Below, one piece after another: positions 39,650 through 50,690 of a stretch of DNA of 64,000 bases. Under the pieces are notes generated by a model that had not been told where the DNA came from, made no database searches, and saw only the letters and a list, made by a program, of their open reading frames with translations. The translations under genes and the position numbers were made by a program. The stretch's first letter is position 1. Each line of letters begins with the position of its first letter. Source of the stretch: Lepisosteus oculatus (Eukaryota; Chordata; Actinopteri; Semionotiformes; Lepisosteidae); contig NC_090696.1 in the NCBI RefSeq assembly GCF_040954835.1, forward strand, positions 73,345,722 to 73,409,721. The letters run 5' to 3'.

Positions 39650-40020
39650 TTAAAAGGGAGTTTAAATTGAAAGCTACCCCATATCTGAGGGAATGGAAGA
39701 ACAGCTCATGTAACATGAGCTGTACAAATCTAGAGCTAAAGTAGGTGTACCTATTAAAGTTATCAGAGATGGTCAAAAGCTTTTAACTTTGGCTCCGGGA
39801 TTAATATTAAAGGCTTTCACTGATTTGAGCCGGTACGTATCAGTCAGCTTTAAGAATTTAATAGCACATCCTGAAAAAAAAAAGACTGCCATTTTTTAAC
39901 AGCTCTCACAACAAATTAGTTTGGAAGACAAACCCGTCAAGGGCATATTATCACAATGTGTCAATTTCAACAGATGTAATGTAATGGTTCCCCACAAGGA
40001 GATTAAGAACGTGTTATGCC
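39650..40020. promoter_or_regulatory. Candidate conserved element with a 23-bp palindrome
   Basis: A block of more complex sequence. It contains a perfect palindrome at 39701-39723 (ACAGCTCATGT, one central A, then its reverse complement). It also has TTAATATTAAAGG and ACAAATTAGTTT-type homeodomain cores. No open frame here resembles a protein. Proposed from motif content; conservation not tested. Confidence 0.3.
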
Positions 40021-43000
40021 ATTTGAAATGTACTTTGTTCTGCTTTCCTGAACATTATATATATTGCAAACCTTTATGCAATTTACAGTTTTTACTGTAG
40101 AAAGTTGTTGTTCTAAACAAATCATTGAGTCCATTGATGAATTCTCATTTTTATATAGAACGTGAACCACGTTCAATGCACATAAAATCCCTCTTCTGAA
40201 CTGTGATTTGTGTTTTATTTTCTATCATGTGAATACATTTTCCTACTCAGTTTGGCACATGCCAACTCTACAGTGTGCCATCTACAGTATGTCAGCTAAC
40301 AGACAAAGCTTGAAGCTACTCGTATCATGTTTAGATTGTGTACATTGACAATCTCTGCCAATTTGGAAGAGTAACTGGAACTGCAGAACTGTTGGGAAGG
40401 AAAAGAGCTAGATTCAAGGGAAATTGAAGGGAACACTATGTAAGGAAGATGTTAATATTTCCATTCAAAATTTAAATTGGTACACACTGCCTCAAAAGTA
40501 GTCTCTCAAACAAGTAGAACCTAATGGATGTTGTAGGCATTTTTATTTTTCTGAGAATTTGTAAGCCATGTAAAAATAAATATTTTTTAAATATTGCAAA
40601 ATTTTACATGTCCTTTTATATAGTATATACTGTAGAGTTGTCCAATTCAACCTGCTGTATGAACATTTGTTAGATGTACTGTATATATTCAGGAATTTCC
40701 TGGAGTAGTTTCTTACATTCCTCTTCTATTCTGCTCCGTCTGCTTCTGCAATCTCTATTCCTGGATTGCCAGTCTCTTCACCTTCCTCCAGTCCTGCCTC
40801 TGCCTGTGTCCTCTCTCCTTCTCTACTGGGTGACTGATTGAGCCTTCAATTACTCTACAATCTCCTATGACCTCTGTGGTAGAAGTTTAGTGCTTACAAT
40901 TATCAGGACTATACCTCCTCTTAAGAAATTCCACAGCCTCTTCACAACTTACTCAATCTGCACTTGCAGACCCTCTCTTCATCTGCCTAATAAATTACAT
41001 TTATTTTGTAATATGCTATTTACTGTCTTCTATAGAACTTTTATAAGTATGGCTTATTTCAGGTAACGTATTACATCACTGATTTGAATTTTGAATGTTT
41101 TGCGGTCAGAAACACTTGTAAAACAGCCTCATATTACTAAGAGCAGAAAATTAACATTAAAACATTATGATTAAAACCCGACTTTGTGTAAAATGTTACA
41201 TAGAAACAGTTTGTACATGTAAAATTAAATATGAAAAATACTTTAATGTATATCATCTGTACATTAATACATAATCGTACATGATTACATATTCATACAT
41301 AACAGATAATCACATTATTATGTGTTATACAGTGGGCAGTCAAACTTAACTTGCAAAAAACAAATCTAAAACTTATATTTACATATATAAACACACATAC
41401 AATATTAAATTTGGAACTTTATTCCTTCACAATTTAAATCAAATAACTGATTTATACAGTGGAAAGATTTAGCTTACAAAAAATAAATGTATTTTATCCA
41501 CAACAGCACTAAAGTATATATTCTTAGCCCTTTATACTTCTTCATGGTACTGTACCAATTTTGATTTTAAAAGATCCACTGTATCTTTCCCACATAGAGC
41601 ATGCCCCATGTAGTATGCCTTTTCCTAGAATATGTCTCATGTATAAATATTGTCTTTAGTTATGACTCATATGCTTCACTGAACATAAAGCCATTAGACT
41701 TGTGCACACTTAATTAGATCCTCCATGTCAGGTTGTTTTTCAAAATTAAAATCAACTTGCTGCTCTTGTAGGTGTTGTGATTAGTCTTTATCTTTTCGGT
41801 GTCTGCTTTAGAAAATGTATCCATTTAACTAATAGCACTTAAAACATATGTCACACTTGGGTCAAATGTCATGTTGTGTCTGGAAAAGCTTTTCAATGTC
41901 TACCTCCTGCGAGACGTAAAAACTGCAGCATGTAGTGTTATATATATCATTGTCATTTAAGCTTTTAACTTTAGAGAAATTTAGACAAGTTAGTTTCTTA
42001 AAAAGGAATAGTAGTGAATGCAACTAAAAAAAACAAAATACTAGTCAACAAAGATTCTTGATACTTGTGAGTCTTGTAGTCTGTAGACTGTAGACTAGGT
42101 AGTATAGCACTTTCAGTGTTCAGTGTTTTATTCTGTTCACTAGCATGTTTAAAGACCATAAAACAATGGTGCTGTTTACAGAATTTTATTTGCTAGTCAT
42201 TAGTGCGTGATTGGAACACACTATAATCTTCAACAGATTTTATATTAATTAAAAGAATTGTAAATTTGAAATTGTTAAATGAGTACATTTTGTCAAAAGC
42301 ATGGGGAACCACATCTAATAATGAAATTATTTGTAAATGACCATGACCATGGAAAGAACTTCAAATACTAAAAGTCATGTAGACAAATAGGAAATTCTCA
42401 TTTTAATTAGTGTAAAAACTGAATTTAAAGTTATTTGTTTTTTTAAATCTAATAATATAAAGCTTTTTTTTAAAAAAAACTACATTTCAGATATTAGCAT
42501 CATGCATGGATATATGTTCTCACAACTATATTCTAATTTGAATGCAGTCAAGATTTGGGCAATATTTATCTAGGACGAATGATCAAACCTGCCTTCTAAT
42601 CCTTTTGGGGACACATGCACATCTGATTTTCATTGCACCTGAGATCTTATGAGATGACTTCATTTGATCAGTAAGTGAATGAACTGCCTATAACAACTCT
42701 TTCCATGTCTTTATTTGACCACTCCTCGGAGACTAGGAAACCAGCAGAGCTGTCACTCTCCAGGACCAGAAGTAAGGATCACTGGTATTACCTATCCTAA
42801 ACTACTGTACAAAAGCAAAGAGCACAACTCAGCATCAAAAGCCAAAAGAAGACATGCTAAGTGCAATCTCAGTTAAAAATATATATGTCCATTTGTGATA
42901 TTGTTTAACAAAACTGCATTTAAAAAACTACAGTATCTTCCAAAAAATTTTTTTAAAATAATGTATGAATGTGATTTTAACCTTGAATACTCTATGCATT

Positions 43001-45039
43001 TCTCTTATGTAGGAGAACAAATCCTTTGGTCTTCAGCTACAGAGGACAGTGAATATTGCTATGGTAAAACAAAGGACAGAACTGTTCCACTTACAAACTT
43101 CCACTGATAGGCTGATGCTTGATCTCAATGCAAAAAATCTGATCCCAGCCTTGCACAATGGCCTGTTTGTACTTATCCAATTCTCTAGCAGACCGCACAG
43201 CATCCAGAAAAATCTATCACATGAAGTGTCATCCACTGTAATGTACTGTATTTAGAGCACATTAAACAGGAAATATATCTTTTAAATGTTTTATCTAACA
43301 TAGAGCAAAGTGCTTAATTTTAGCTTTTCATTCAAAACTGTGACAACCAAAAAGAATACATTTCAAAATCTTACTTAACAAAAAAGAAAATGGAACAATG
43401 TTCTTTTCACATTTTATGTATTAGAGTTATTTTTTCAGTGCTCAAATAATTCAAAAGAGTTGTATTTTGGAAACACAATATAAGAAGAATCTTACAGAGA
43501 AAAGAAAATCTTTAGTTAAAATACTTCACAATAAAATAATGTTTATAAATCTCTAAAGTTAAATATTTACATATCACATGTAATTTAAAAAAGAAAAAAT
43601 ATTCAGGGCTTAATCTGCACGTTAATGTAAACAAACCCTTCAACTATATTATTTATTAATAATTATCTTGTCAGTTGTACTTTTTTTTTCCTATTGGCAC
43701 TTATTTGTGCAGCAAATCAAAAAGGACATAACAGAATGGAAACATTGATTTTCACACAATCCTTCATGTATTAGACAGCTAGCATTTTTTTTTAAAATAC
43801 TTTTCTATACTAAAAAGAGGCCTTTTTACTGAATCTAAGACTCACAAAAAAGCCTGTTCCTCCCATAAAAGTCAAGGACACAGCAGTTAAAGTGCAATTA
43901 CATTTTCCTGTGATCACACAGAGTGGTTGATTAATTGATTTTTATTCAGTGGTTCTAACACTAGGTTAAAACACACATGAGTAAACCCAGCAGTTTCGCA
44001 TGCCCCTGTTATCACTGATTTTTAACTTCCTAACACTGTTTCTGGAAAACAGGTCTAGGAATATCACTAGTCTTCATCTGGTAAAAATAGTCACCACCTG
44101 CTTGTCCTTTAGAAATATACTGTAGGCTGTATTGCCCCCATCAGAATAGGACAGCATGATTTTACAACACCTCACCTGACAAGCTGCTTGGCAAACTATG
44201 TAATTGCTATAGAAGTGCACTGAAGGTAAGTGTAAGAAGCATATGAGCTGCCATTAAGTAAAAACAGGATATCCAGTACAAAGCCATGTAAAAATGTTGT
44301 TGTTAGTCCAAGATATTAAACACAGACGTTTAAATCCATGAATCCTGCCAAGCTACATACAACAAAAGAAAAACATTCAGAATTCTGCCCAGGGATCCTT
44401 GTGCTCGGTAAGTTCTTTTTGTAACTACTGTATATGCATTTCGTCAGTAACAAACAAAAATAAACTCTGAAAAAGCTTAACATAAAACCAACTTTTTTTT
44501 TTTGTCAGTGGTAATATCTGAAAAATTAAAAAGTATATTTATTGTTAAAAAAGCAGGAGGAGGTGGTTGAAAAAGGTGTCTAAGAGCAAAGTCCAAGACC
44601 TGAGAGACCAATGCCAAGCTGGGGAACCACACCATGTGTGGACTTTAATTTGTTGTTCGATAACGGACTTCATAATGTGCATACGTGAGGACTAGTTTAA
44701 GTTACGGCAACTGTAGGCAAACCTTATCTACATATTAAAAATAAGGTTATTTTCTAAATTGGTTGTTTACCGGATATTACAATTTTACTCTCAGAGTTTA
44801 GTCAAATTTCAAAATTGATTCACTGGAAAGCCCTCAAATGTTACACACAGTGGGATCTTCAAGAGGCATAACCTGATGGTGAAAATCATATGAAATATTA
44901 AAGTATACAATCAGTTATGTTGTTACAACAGAGGTTAGAATGACCAGCACTAATCCAACCCCTCTTCTAAAGTAGAATTACTCTTTTTTTGTGCAGTCAT
45001 TGATATTTACTCATGAGTTAAGTGCAACAATTAGTTCTA
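40021..45039. other. FBXO8 3' flank and probable 3' UTR
   Basis: Non-coding. The first few hundred bases below 45040 should be the FBXO8 3' UTR. A possible poly(A) signal (AATAAA on the minus strand) is at 44543-44538, though others could be used. A pyrimidine-rich stretch lies at about 40720-40990. The frames at 42895-43255 overlap on both strands and are unrecognised. Confidence 0.45.
44538..44543 (-). terminator. Possible poly(A) signal of FBXO8
   Basis: AATAAA on the minus strand about 500 bases after the FBXO8 stop codon. The hexamer is common in AT-rich DNA, so this is only a candidate. Confidence 0.3.
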
Positions 45040-45227
45040 CTAAGCAGCCACATGGCCGATAAGATAAATATTATCATAGAGGTGGCCGACAAAATCCTCA
45101 CTGATGTTCTGAGCAGCACGTCGAGTATTACGAATGAACTCCCTCTTTGACATTTTATTTTTCACATGTGGGCTGGACAGGTCGATGGACAGCAGAATCA
45201 AGGAGTAGCACAGTACGTAGACTGCAT
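45040..45227 (-). CDS. FBXO8: FBXO8 last coding exon (Sec7 motif 2 and C-terminus)
   Basis: Acceptor TTCCAG. It encodes AVYVLCYSLILLSIDL, then SSPHVKNKMSKREFIRN, ending in IGHVAA and TAG. Sec7 motif 2 and the conserved C-terminus match the known protein closely. Confidence 0.96.
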
Positions 45228-48024
45228 CTGGAAAGAGCAAAAAAAAAAAGATAACCCTATTAAAAATAGTACGGATTTTTATACCTTCATACTGTTGTGA
45301 TATTTGGCACAAAAGCACTGTCTTCAATTGCACAACTATTTAGAGGCAGCAGGGCAGAACAGTGAGTAGAGTGCTGGAAAGGTGTGAGTGATCCCAGGTG
45401 AGGCACTGTTGTTGACCTCCTGAATAAGGTAAGTCACTCAAACTGTTCAGGTAAAATACAATGTATGTATATGAAAGCAAATATAAGTTGCTTTGACTAG
45501 TAGTGGCAGCCAAATGTAATACATGTAGAATGATAATGCACCTAAAGAAACACGTACGTTATCTGATGTACACAGTACTTTCAGCTCTGAGGCCACTTTC
45601 CATGCAACAGGTAGTTTAGAATAAATCATTTGCATTAACCTCTATAATAACAGACAGCCAAGCTGAACTGGCTAGGGAAGCGTTTTAAACGACTAAACCT
45701 TTGAGCCTAGACGATTACCATGGCTTTAGTGTTCAATAACAGTCTAAGAAGTGAGGTTTCTTATACATTTTTATTTATAGCAAGAACATGTGTAGGCATT
45801 ATAAGTAAGCAGATGTGCTAACTGTAACACAACAAGCATAGTACTCTACTACATCTGAAATGCAGGAAAATAACTGCAAAATAAAAAAAACAGAACAACA
45901 AAAAATTTGCAGTAACTACACAGTTTACTTCAGGAAAATAGTTGGTTTGGAAGTCATGATGCAAAATTAGGAAATGCAAAAGCATTTTCACCCATTATGA
46001 CACAAATCCAGTTCTGCCCTACATAATGATTTACTACAACGTGAGATAGCTGCATAAAAATCCTGCTGTTCTGACTGGTGGAAAACTGTGGCACTAAATT
46101 CAAAGAAGGGCCTTCTGTCTCTTACCTGGACTTAAGCCAAGCTCCCTCACCAACCCAGGATTACATGCACAAAACCTGTGTGAAAACTTTGTGATGAGAG
46201 TCTCCAGATACTCGCCACGTTCCTCTGGTGCATGGATATGTCTGAAAAACTCCCGCAGTGCATTGGGCAAAAACTGGTTACTGAAATTGTGCAAAGTAAC
46301 AAGATCATCCAAGACATCTCTCCTGTACGTTAAAACGAAATATAAAAGATTAGTTCTAAGCTACACCCCGTTGACTTTTTTGAAAATATACTTGCAAACA
46401 GTACCATATAAACAGCAAATAATTACCTTTCATCAAGATATATCCGTAGCATTTTCCAGTGTAGCGTTCTTGTGTAAAATATGAACTTGGCAACTTCCTT
46501 TGGATGGTCATTCAATATGCCTTTTGATATAAAGTAGCTAATACCCTAAAGAGAATGACATTTACAGAAATTGAAACAACACTACAACTGCAGGAAATAC
46601 CAGAACAACATCGGTTTGTACCACAGCCCATGTTATAGATTGACCTCTATTGTAGGGCTCATGCCATGATGATCATTTGTTTGTTAAAATTATGAAAAAT
46701 GCTGTAACGCATTGCTCCAGACACTGATTTTGTCTTCACTGTTTACAATTTTTAAAAGCTACTATTGTTTCACACCATTATTTCATGGCTCAGATGCCAC
46801 CTTTTGACAATGTCAGTGTGCACATTTGTAAACATAAAGACAGTGAAGTTAAAGCGTACAGATTAAATAACTTTCCTCAAGTATGAGAATACGCATGAGT
46901 TGTTTACCTCATGAGGGTTAGCATTGAAGGTTAGACTGCCTTCATCTAACTGCATGTACAGCTTCCTGTAGGAGAAGCCTGGAGGATGTCTCCTATTGTA
47001 TATGGAACAGTGACCCCATGTGGATTTGCACAACCTAAAGCAGAAAACGTACATTTTATTAACTCATTAAGGAATTCATTCATTAAATGAATTACACTGA
47101 ATGGAAATGCAACCATCACTGAAATCCATTTATAACATGTATTACATCTATTTAATGCCGCACGCTCTTGTCCAGTTCACTTTATCTGTTCAAGATTTCT
47201 CAAGACAACACAATCCGAGCAACATTCAAGCAACAAGAAATAGTTTTTGTTTCCCATTTAATTATTTGTAATATTGAGTATGCCACCAGGTATACCAGAG
47301 CTAGTTCTGTCAAAGCCACTTACTTTCTCAAGGCTTTTTCTGTCATAGCATAGATGGAAATGTAATTTTGAACCCCTCAAAACGCCTTTAAAAATGTAAC
47401 ATAGTAGGTTGAAAGTTTAATTGAATTCATTTTAAAACACTGCAGTTAAGGTAAACTTAATTTACTGTCAATTTCTGCAAACAGATATCAACCATTTACA
47501 TTGTTAATTTCTCGGTAAAGACCGCAGTATTTGCATGTCACCCGGCACTGGAATTGTTAACTACAGTTAGCGTGAATTCTTCCCTGCTACAATTCGTATG
47601 AACTCACCCAGTTAAGAAAACGCAAAAGCAGACTCTTCTCCTCGCTGAAAGCGTTGCGGATTAATGTTTTATTTTTTCTACACGCAGTATCGTTCACTCA
47701 CCCTTGCCAGAGGTATTCATCATTTCCTAAACCCTGCCAGACGCACGAAGCCAGACACAGGTCAGTAGCATTCAGGTACGATAGGATGGTAATGCTCAGC
47801 TCAGGCGGGAGCATTTCCAAGTCAATGAAACCTTGCTTCTCCTTGGATTTCCTAGCCTTCAGCAGCTGATAGATGTCGATGCCGCCTGGGCCTTGCCTGC
47901 GGTGGTTCAGGTTCTCTGCGGCAGCAGCTGCTCTCCTGCCACGCTCCCTTGGAAGGTAGCCCTGTTCATTGTATTCTTGCTGCAACTGCTGGTTTCTGGC
48001 AACCCTCCACAGCCCCTGACCCAT
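45040..48024 (-). CDS. FBXO8: FBXO8, F-box only protein 8 (complete coding region, 5 coding exons)
   Basis: Coding exons, in transcript order, are 48024-47702, 47034-46908, 46545-46427, 46322-46126 and 45227-45040 (stop TAG). All junctions have GT donors and AG acceptors, phases agree, and the sum is 954 bases, or 317 residues plus stop; human FBXO8 has 319. The F-box lies at about residues 69-110 (MLPPELS...YLNATDLCLASCVWQ). A Sec7-type domain lies at about 145-275, with the PEERGEYLETLITKF segment matching Sec7 motif 1 and YVLCYSLILLSIDL matching motif 2. From knowledge of the family: FBXO8 links Skp1-cullin ubiquitin ligases to small-GTPase control, and ARF6 is the reported substrate. A five-alanine run at residues 32-36 differs from the human protein as I recall it. 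The gene is head to head with CEP44. Recognition is very secure. Confidence 0.97.
45228..46125 (-). other. FBXO8: FBXO8 last intron
   Basis: An 898-base intron that contains the antisense SINE and otherwise shows nothing of note. Confidence 0.85.
45345..45522 (+). mobile_element. tRNA-derived SINE in the FBXO8 last intron
   Basis: The head GGCAGCAGGGCAGAACAGTG and a degenerate B box (GTGAGTGATCCC) resemble a tRNA. A GCACTGTTGTTG...AATAAGGTAAGTCAC middle follows, then a tail reading TAAGTTGCTTTGACTAG, GGCAGCCAAATG. This matches a widespread fish SINE layout ('aagtcgctttggataaaagcgtcagccaaa'). Antisense to FBXO8. I cannot fix the family name. Confidence 0.7.
46126..46322 (-). CDS. FBXO8: FBXO8 coding exon 4 (Sec7 motif 1)
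   Basis: Acceptor TACAG, donor CCAG|GTAAG. It encodes DVLDDLVTLHNFSNQF through ELGLSP. The stretch APEERGEYLETLITKF aligns with the Sec7 motif-1 loop that carries the catalytic glutamate in ARF exchange factors. The preceding intron is only 104 bases (46323-46426). Confidence 0.95.
46427..46545 (-). CDS. FBXO8: FBXO8 coding exon 3
   Basis: Acceptor CTTTAG, donor AAAG|GTAATT. It encodes GISYFISKGILNDHPKEV and then AKFIFYTRTLHWKMLRIYLDE, the first helices of the Sec7-like domain. It has no methionine-initiated frame of its own worth calling, so it is easy to miss without splicing. Confidence 0.93.
46546..46907 (-). other. FBXO8: FBXO8 intron between coding exons 2 and 3
   Basis: A 362-base AT-rich intron with GT-AG borders. 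Nothing else seen. Confidence 0.85.
46908..47034 (-). CDS. FBXO8: FBXO8 coding exon 2
   Basis: Acceptor CTTTAG, donor GAG|GTAAAC. It encodes LCKSTWGHCSIYN through NANPHE, ending on a codon boundary at residue 150. LYMQLDEGSLTFNANP is the conserved linker into the Sec7 region. Confidence 0.95.
47035..47701 (-). other. FBXO8: FBXO8 intron between coding exons 1 and 2
   Basis: A 667-base intron with GT-AG borders. Nothing else seen. Confidence 0.85.
47702..48024 (-). CDS. FBXO8: FBXO8 coding exon 1 (start codon, F-box)
   Basis: Starts MGQGLWRV, the known N-terminus of FBXO8. The acceptor is TTGCAG, giving an exon start at 48032, or CTGCAG abutting the ATG. The donor is GCAAGG|GTGAGT, after two bases of codon 108. 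It encodes the basic linker and almost the whole F-box. Confidence 0.95.
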
Positions 48025-50374
48025 CTGCAGATCTGCAACAGGAAGGCGCAGCCAGCATTAGAGGGGACACGTCGAAAACCCTAGCAGCTATCAGACCAGC
48101 ACAAATCATTTATGGGAACCGTCTCCATGTGTCTTAATTGGGCTGGATATTAACTGCTGTATGATCAAGCTTATGTGACCATTGTTTTAACCTCAACATT
48201 AGGCAGAACCAGATCAATGAGAAAAATGTCAATTTAACAGCGACTTATTTAGTAAGTACTAATTCTGTCCAATCCGGAGTATTAAAATATTTTACTTTTT
48301 GTTGTCAGCGTCAAACTTCTAATGCACATTTACGTCCCAGTTTCACTCCAGCTCATCATCTGCTGTGGCTGATGTGATGATGAGATGTGTTCATAAGAAA
48401 GAGGACTTTGTTCTGAATTGTATAATGTTAGCATGCCCAGAGGGGTTGGGCAGCCTGTTCACCTTGGACACCTTCAAATCACAGGTATTAAAGTATTAAT
48501 TCCACTGATGAATTATTGGTATTAAAAAAGGTAGCAATTCTCTAATTATTAGTGGCAGTGTCAAGCTAGAAAGTTCAAAGATAAGGTTAAGTAGAGTTTG
48601 CATTCAGTACATACTGTATTTCCTTTTCAGCTTTTATCAGCTTAAAAATAAAAATACCAAGTTAAAGACATTAGTACTTGAAGTCATTAAAGGCATTTCT
48701 TCAAAATGAACAGAAAATTAAAATGACTACCGTCCAATTTCCACATAGTTTTTTTTTTAACAGGCAATGTGATAGGATTTGCTTATGAATTTCCCTACTA
48801 TTGTGTGACCAGAATGCAAATACAATGGAAACAGCTAAATATCATGTTAGATTGCAAAAGACGTTTGTTTTAAGAGATCTAAAATATCAACTTTACATTG
48901 ACACAGTAAATGACAGGCCTGAAAAGGAAGAGGAGAAGCCCTTCTTCATATGTGTACTTGGATTTTCAACCTATTTAGAATTAATAGGCTAACTAAAGTG
49001 GGGTTATTTTATTATTATTTTAGAAGTATATAATTATGTCGTAAACATATCTTTACATATTTGGTCTGGGATGAGAGCACCTTCATTGCTTTATCTATGA
49101 TGTTATTTGTTTAATTATAATGGGATTCAAAATTATTTTGCCAAGTTACCAGCTTTGTGATCACAACCTAACAGAATCATCCCCCACAGAGGCATTCCTA
49201 AAATATTTCTAATTGTTTAAAATGTAATGTGGGCAGGACAGCTTTAGGATTCTGACACTATAATTGAACTTGCTTTTCAACATTCTAGCATAGAGTGTAC
49301 AGACAAGATAAGGAGTGGGCAAAGCTTTGTAAGAGTAAATAAAATAGAATGCATATTATTTTCAAAATTTCAAACAACATGGCTAAAAGCACAAAGCTAT
49401 AAATGAGAGGATGCCAGTTAAGAGGCCTGATGTGCGCAAAACATCAAATCCTATCCTATATCATGTCTACAGTACTGATTTCTATTTATTTCTGATGCAG
49501 CAGAAAACCTTCTGTATTAATGGTAATGCACACGGTACAGAATCTTGTACAAAAACCTTAAAAAACATAAAAACACAAATATGAGTGATCAGGGATTATT
49601 CAATAGCGTTGCACAAGGCATCCATCCCATTTTCACAGTTGAAAAACATTACCAAAAGATAGACATTTATATTTTTAAATGACCAAGTGAGATAAAGCTC
49701 AATTTAATGGTAAATTCTGCAATATTCTACTTTTTTTCCATCTCTGCATCGGGGAAAAAGCTGAAAAGGGAAGCGTTAATTGCTCTATTAAGACTAGCTT
49801 GTGACGTGAATCCATTGGCTACATCCCTCTCATTCCAACTACACTTTGAAATGGGTCAGATATACCGTAGATAATTTAACACAATGACAAGTCTAAAAAT
49901 ATTTTTTTCCAACAAACTGAATGGTGTGCATCTTTATCCTAATCATTGTGCCGATGTGCCACCCATCTTCAAACATTACCTACCAAATGTTTTGATGGGT
50001 TAATAACTGTATAGCTCCCTCAGTCAAAAACATAAAACACTGCTATACCAACACATACAAATTCAGACATGGATATACACACAAACTCTTTAACAGACTC
50101 TATAAAACACCTAATCATCTAAAAAATAAAAAAAGCTTACACAGTTATATCTGTTTTCAGCAGTGAAATCACTGATATTAAGGGGAGAATGAAATTACAT
50201 GCTGAAATGAAAAAAAAAGTACAGGTACATCTGGTTTGAAGTTTTTAAATAACTTTGAAACATAATTTTTGTCAAGAAGAATTATGAACCAAAATTTTTT
50301 AGACTTAAATGAATATACCAGGACTCAATATGAGCACCTATCCAGCAAGCTGTTCTCTTCAAACAGATGTCTAT

Positions 50375-50690
50375 TTATCCATTCTCCACCAGAGGATCAC
50401 AGAAGGGGAGGAGCTCATCCAGGCAGGTAACAGGCACAAGGCAGGGTACACCTTGGATGGGACGCTAGTCCTTCACAGAGTACACACACTTTTGCACCTT
50501 TTTCCAAGCAGCCAATTAACCTGCCAGTATGTCTTTGAGCTGTAAGAGAGCACCTGGAGAAAATGTGGGTTTTCTCTGGGTGCTTCAATGTACAAACATA
50601 CAAACACCATGCAGATAGCACCCCAGCAATTGAACCCAGGGCCTCAGTGCGGAGAGGCAGCATTGTGCCAGTGTGCTAGCCATCTTCAAA
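50375..50690 (-). mobile_element. V-SINE-like element, near full length
   Basis: Read on the minus strand it starts with a tRNA-like head (GCTAGCACACTGGCACAATG ... GGGTTCAATTGCTGGGG, a B-box match). The highly conserved central part then follows: CATGGTGTTTG, CCCAGAGAAAACCCACA and CAAAGACATACTGGCAGG. It ends with a LINE-like tail near GGAGAATGGATAAA. This order (tRNA head, strongly conserved core, LINE-related 3' end) is that of the V-SINE superfamily; the name is from memory. Other copies are at 8170-8284 and 33483-33640. Confidence 0.75.
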
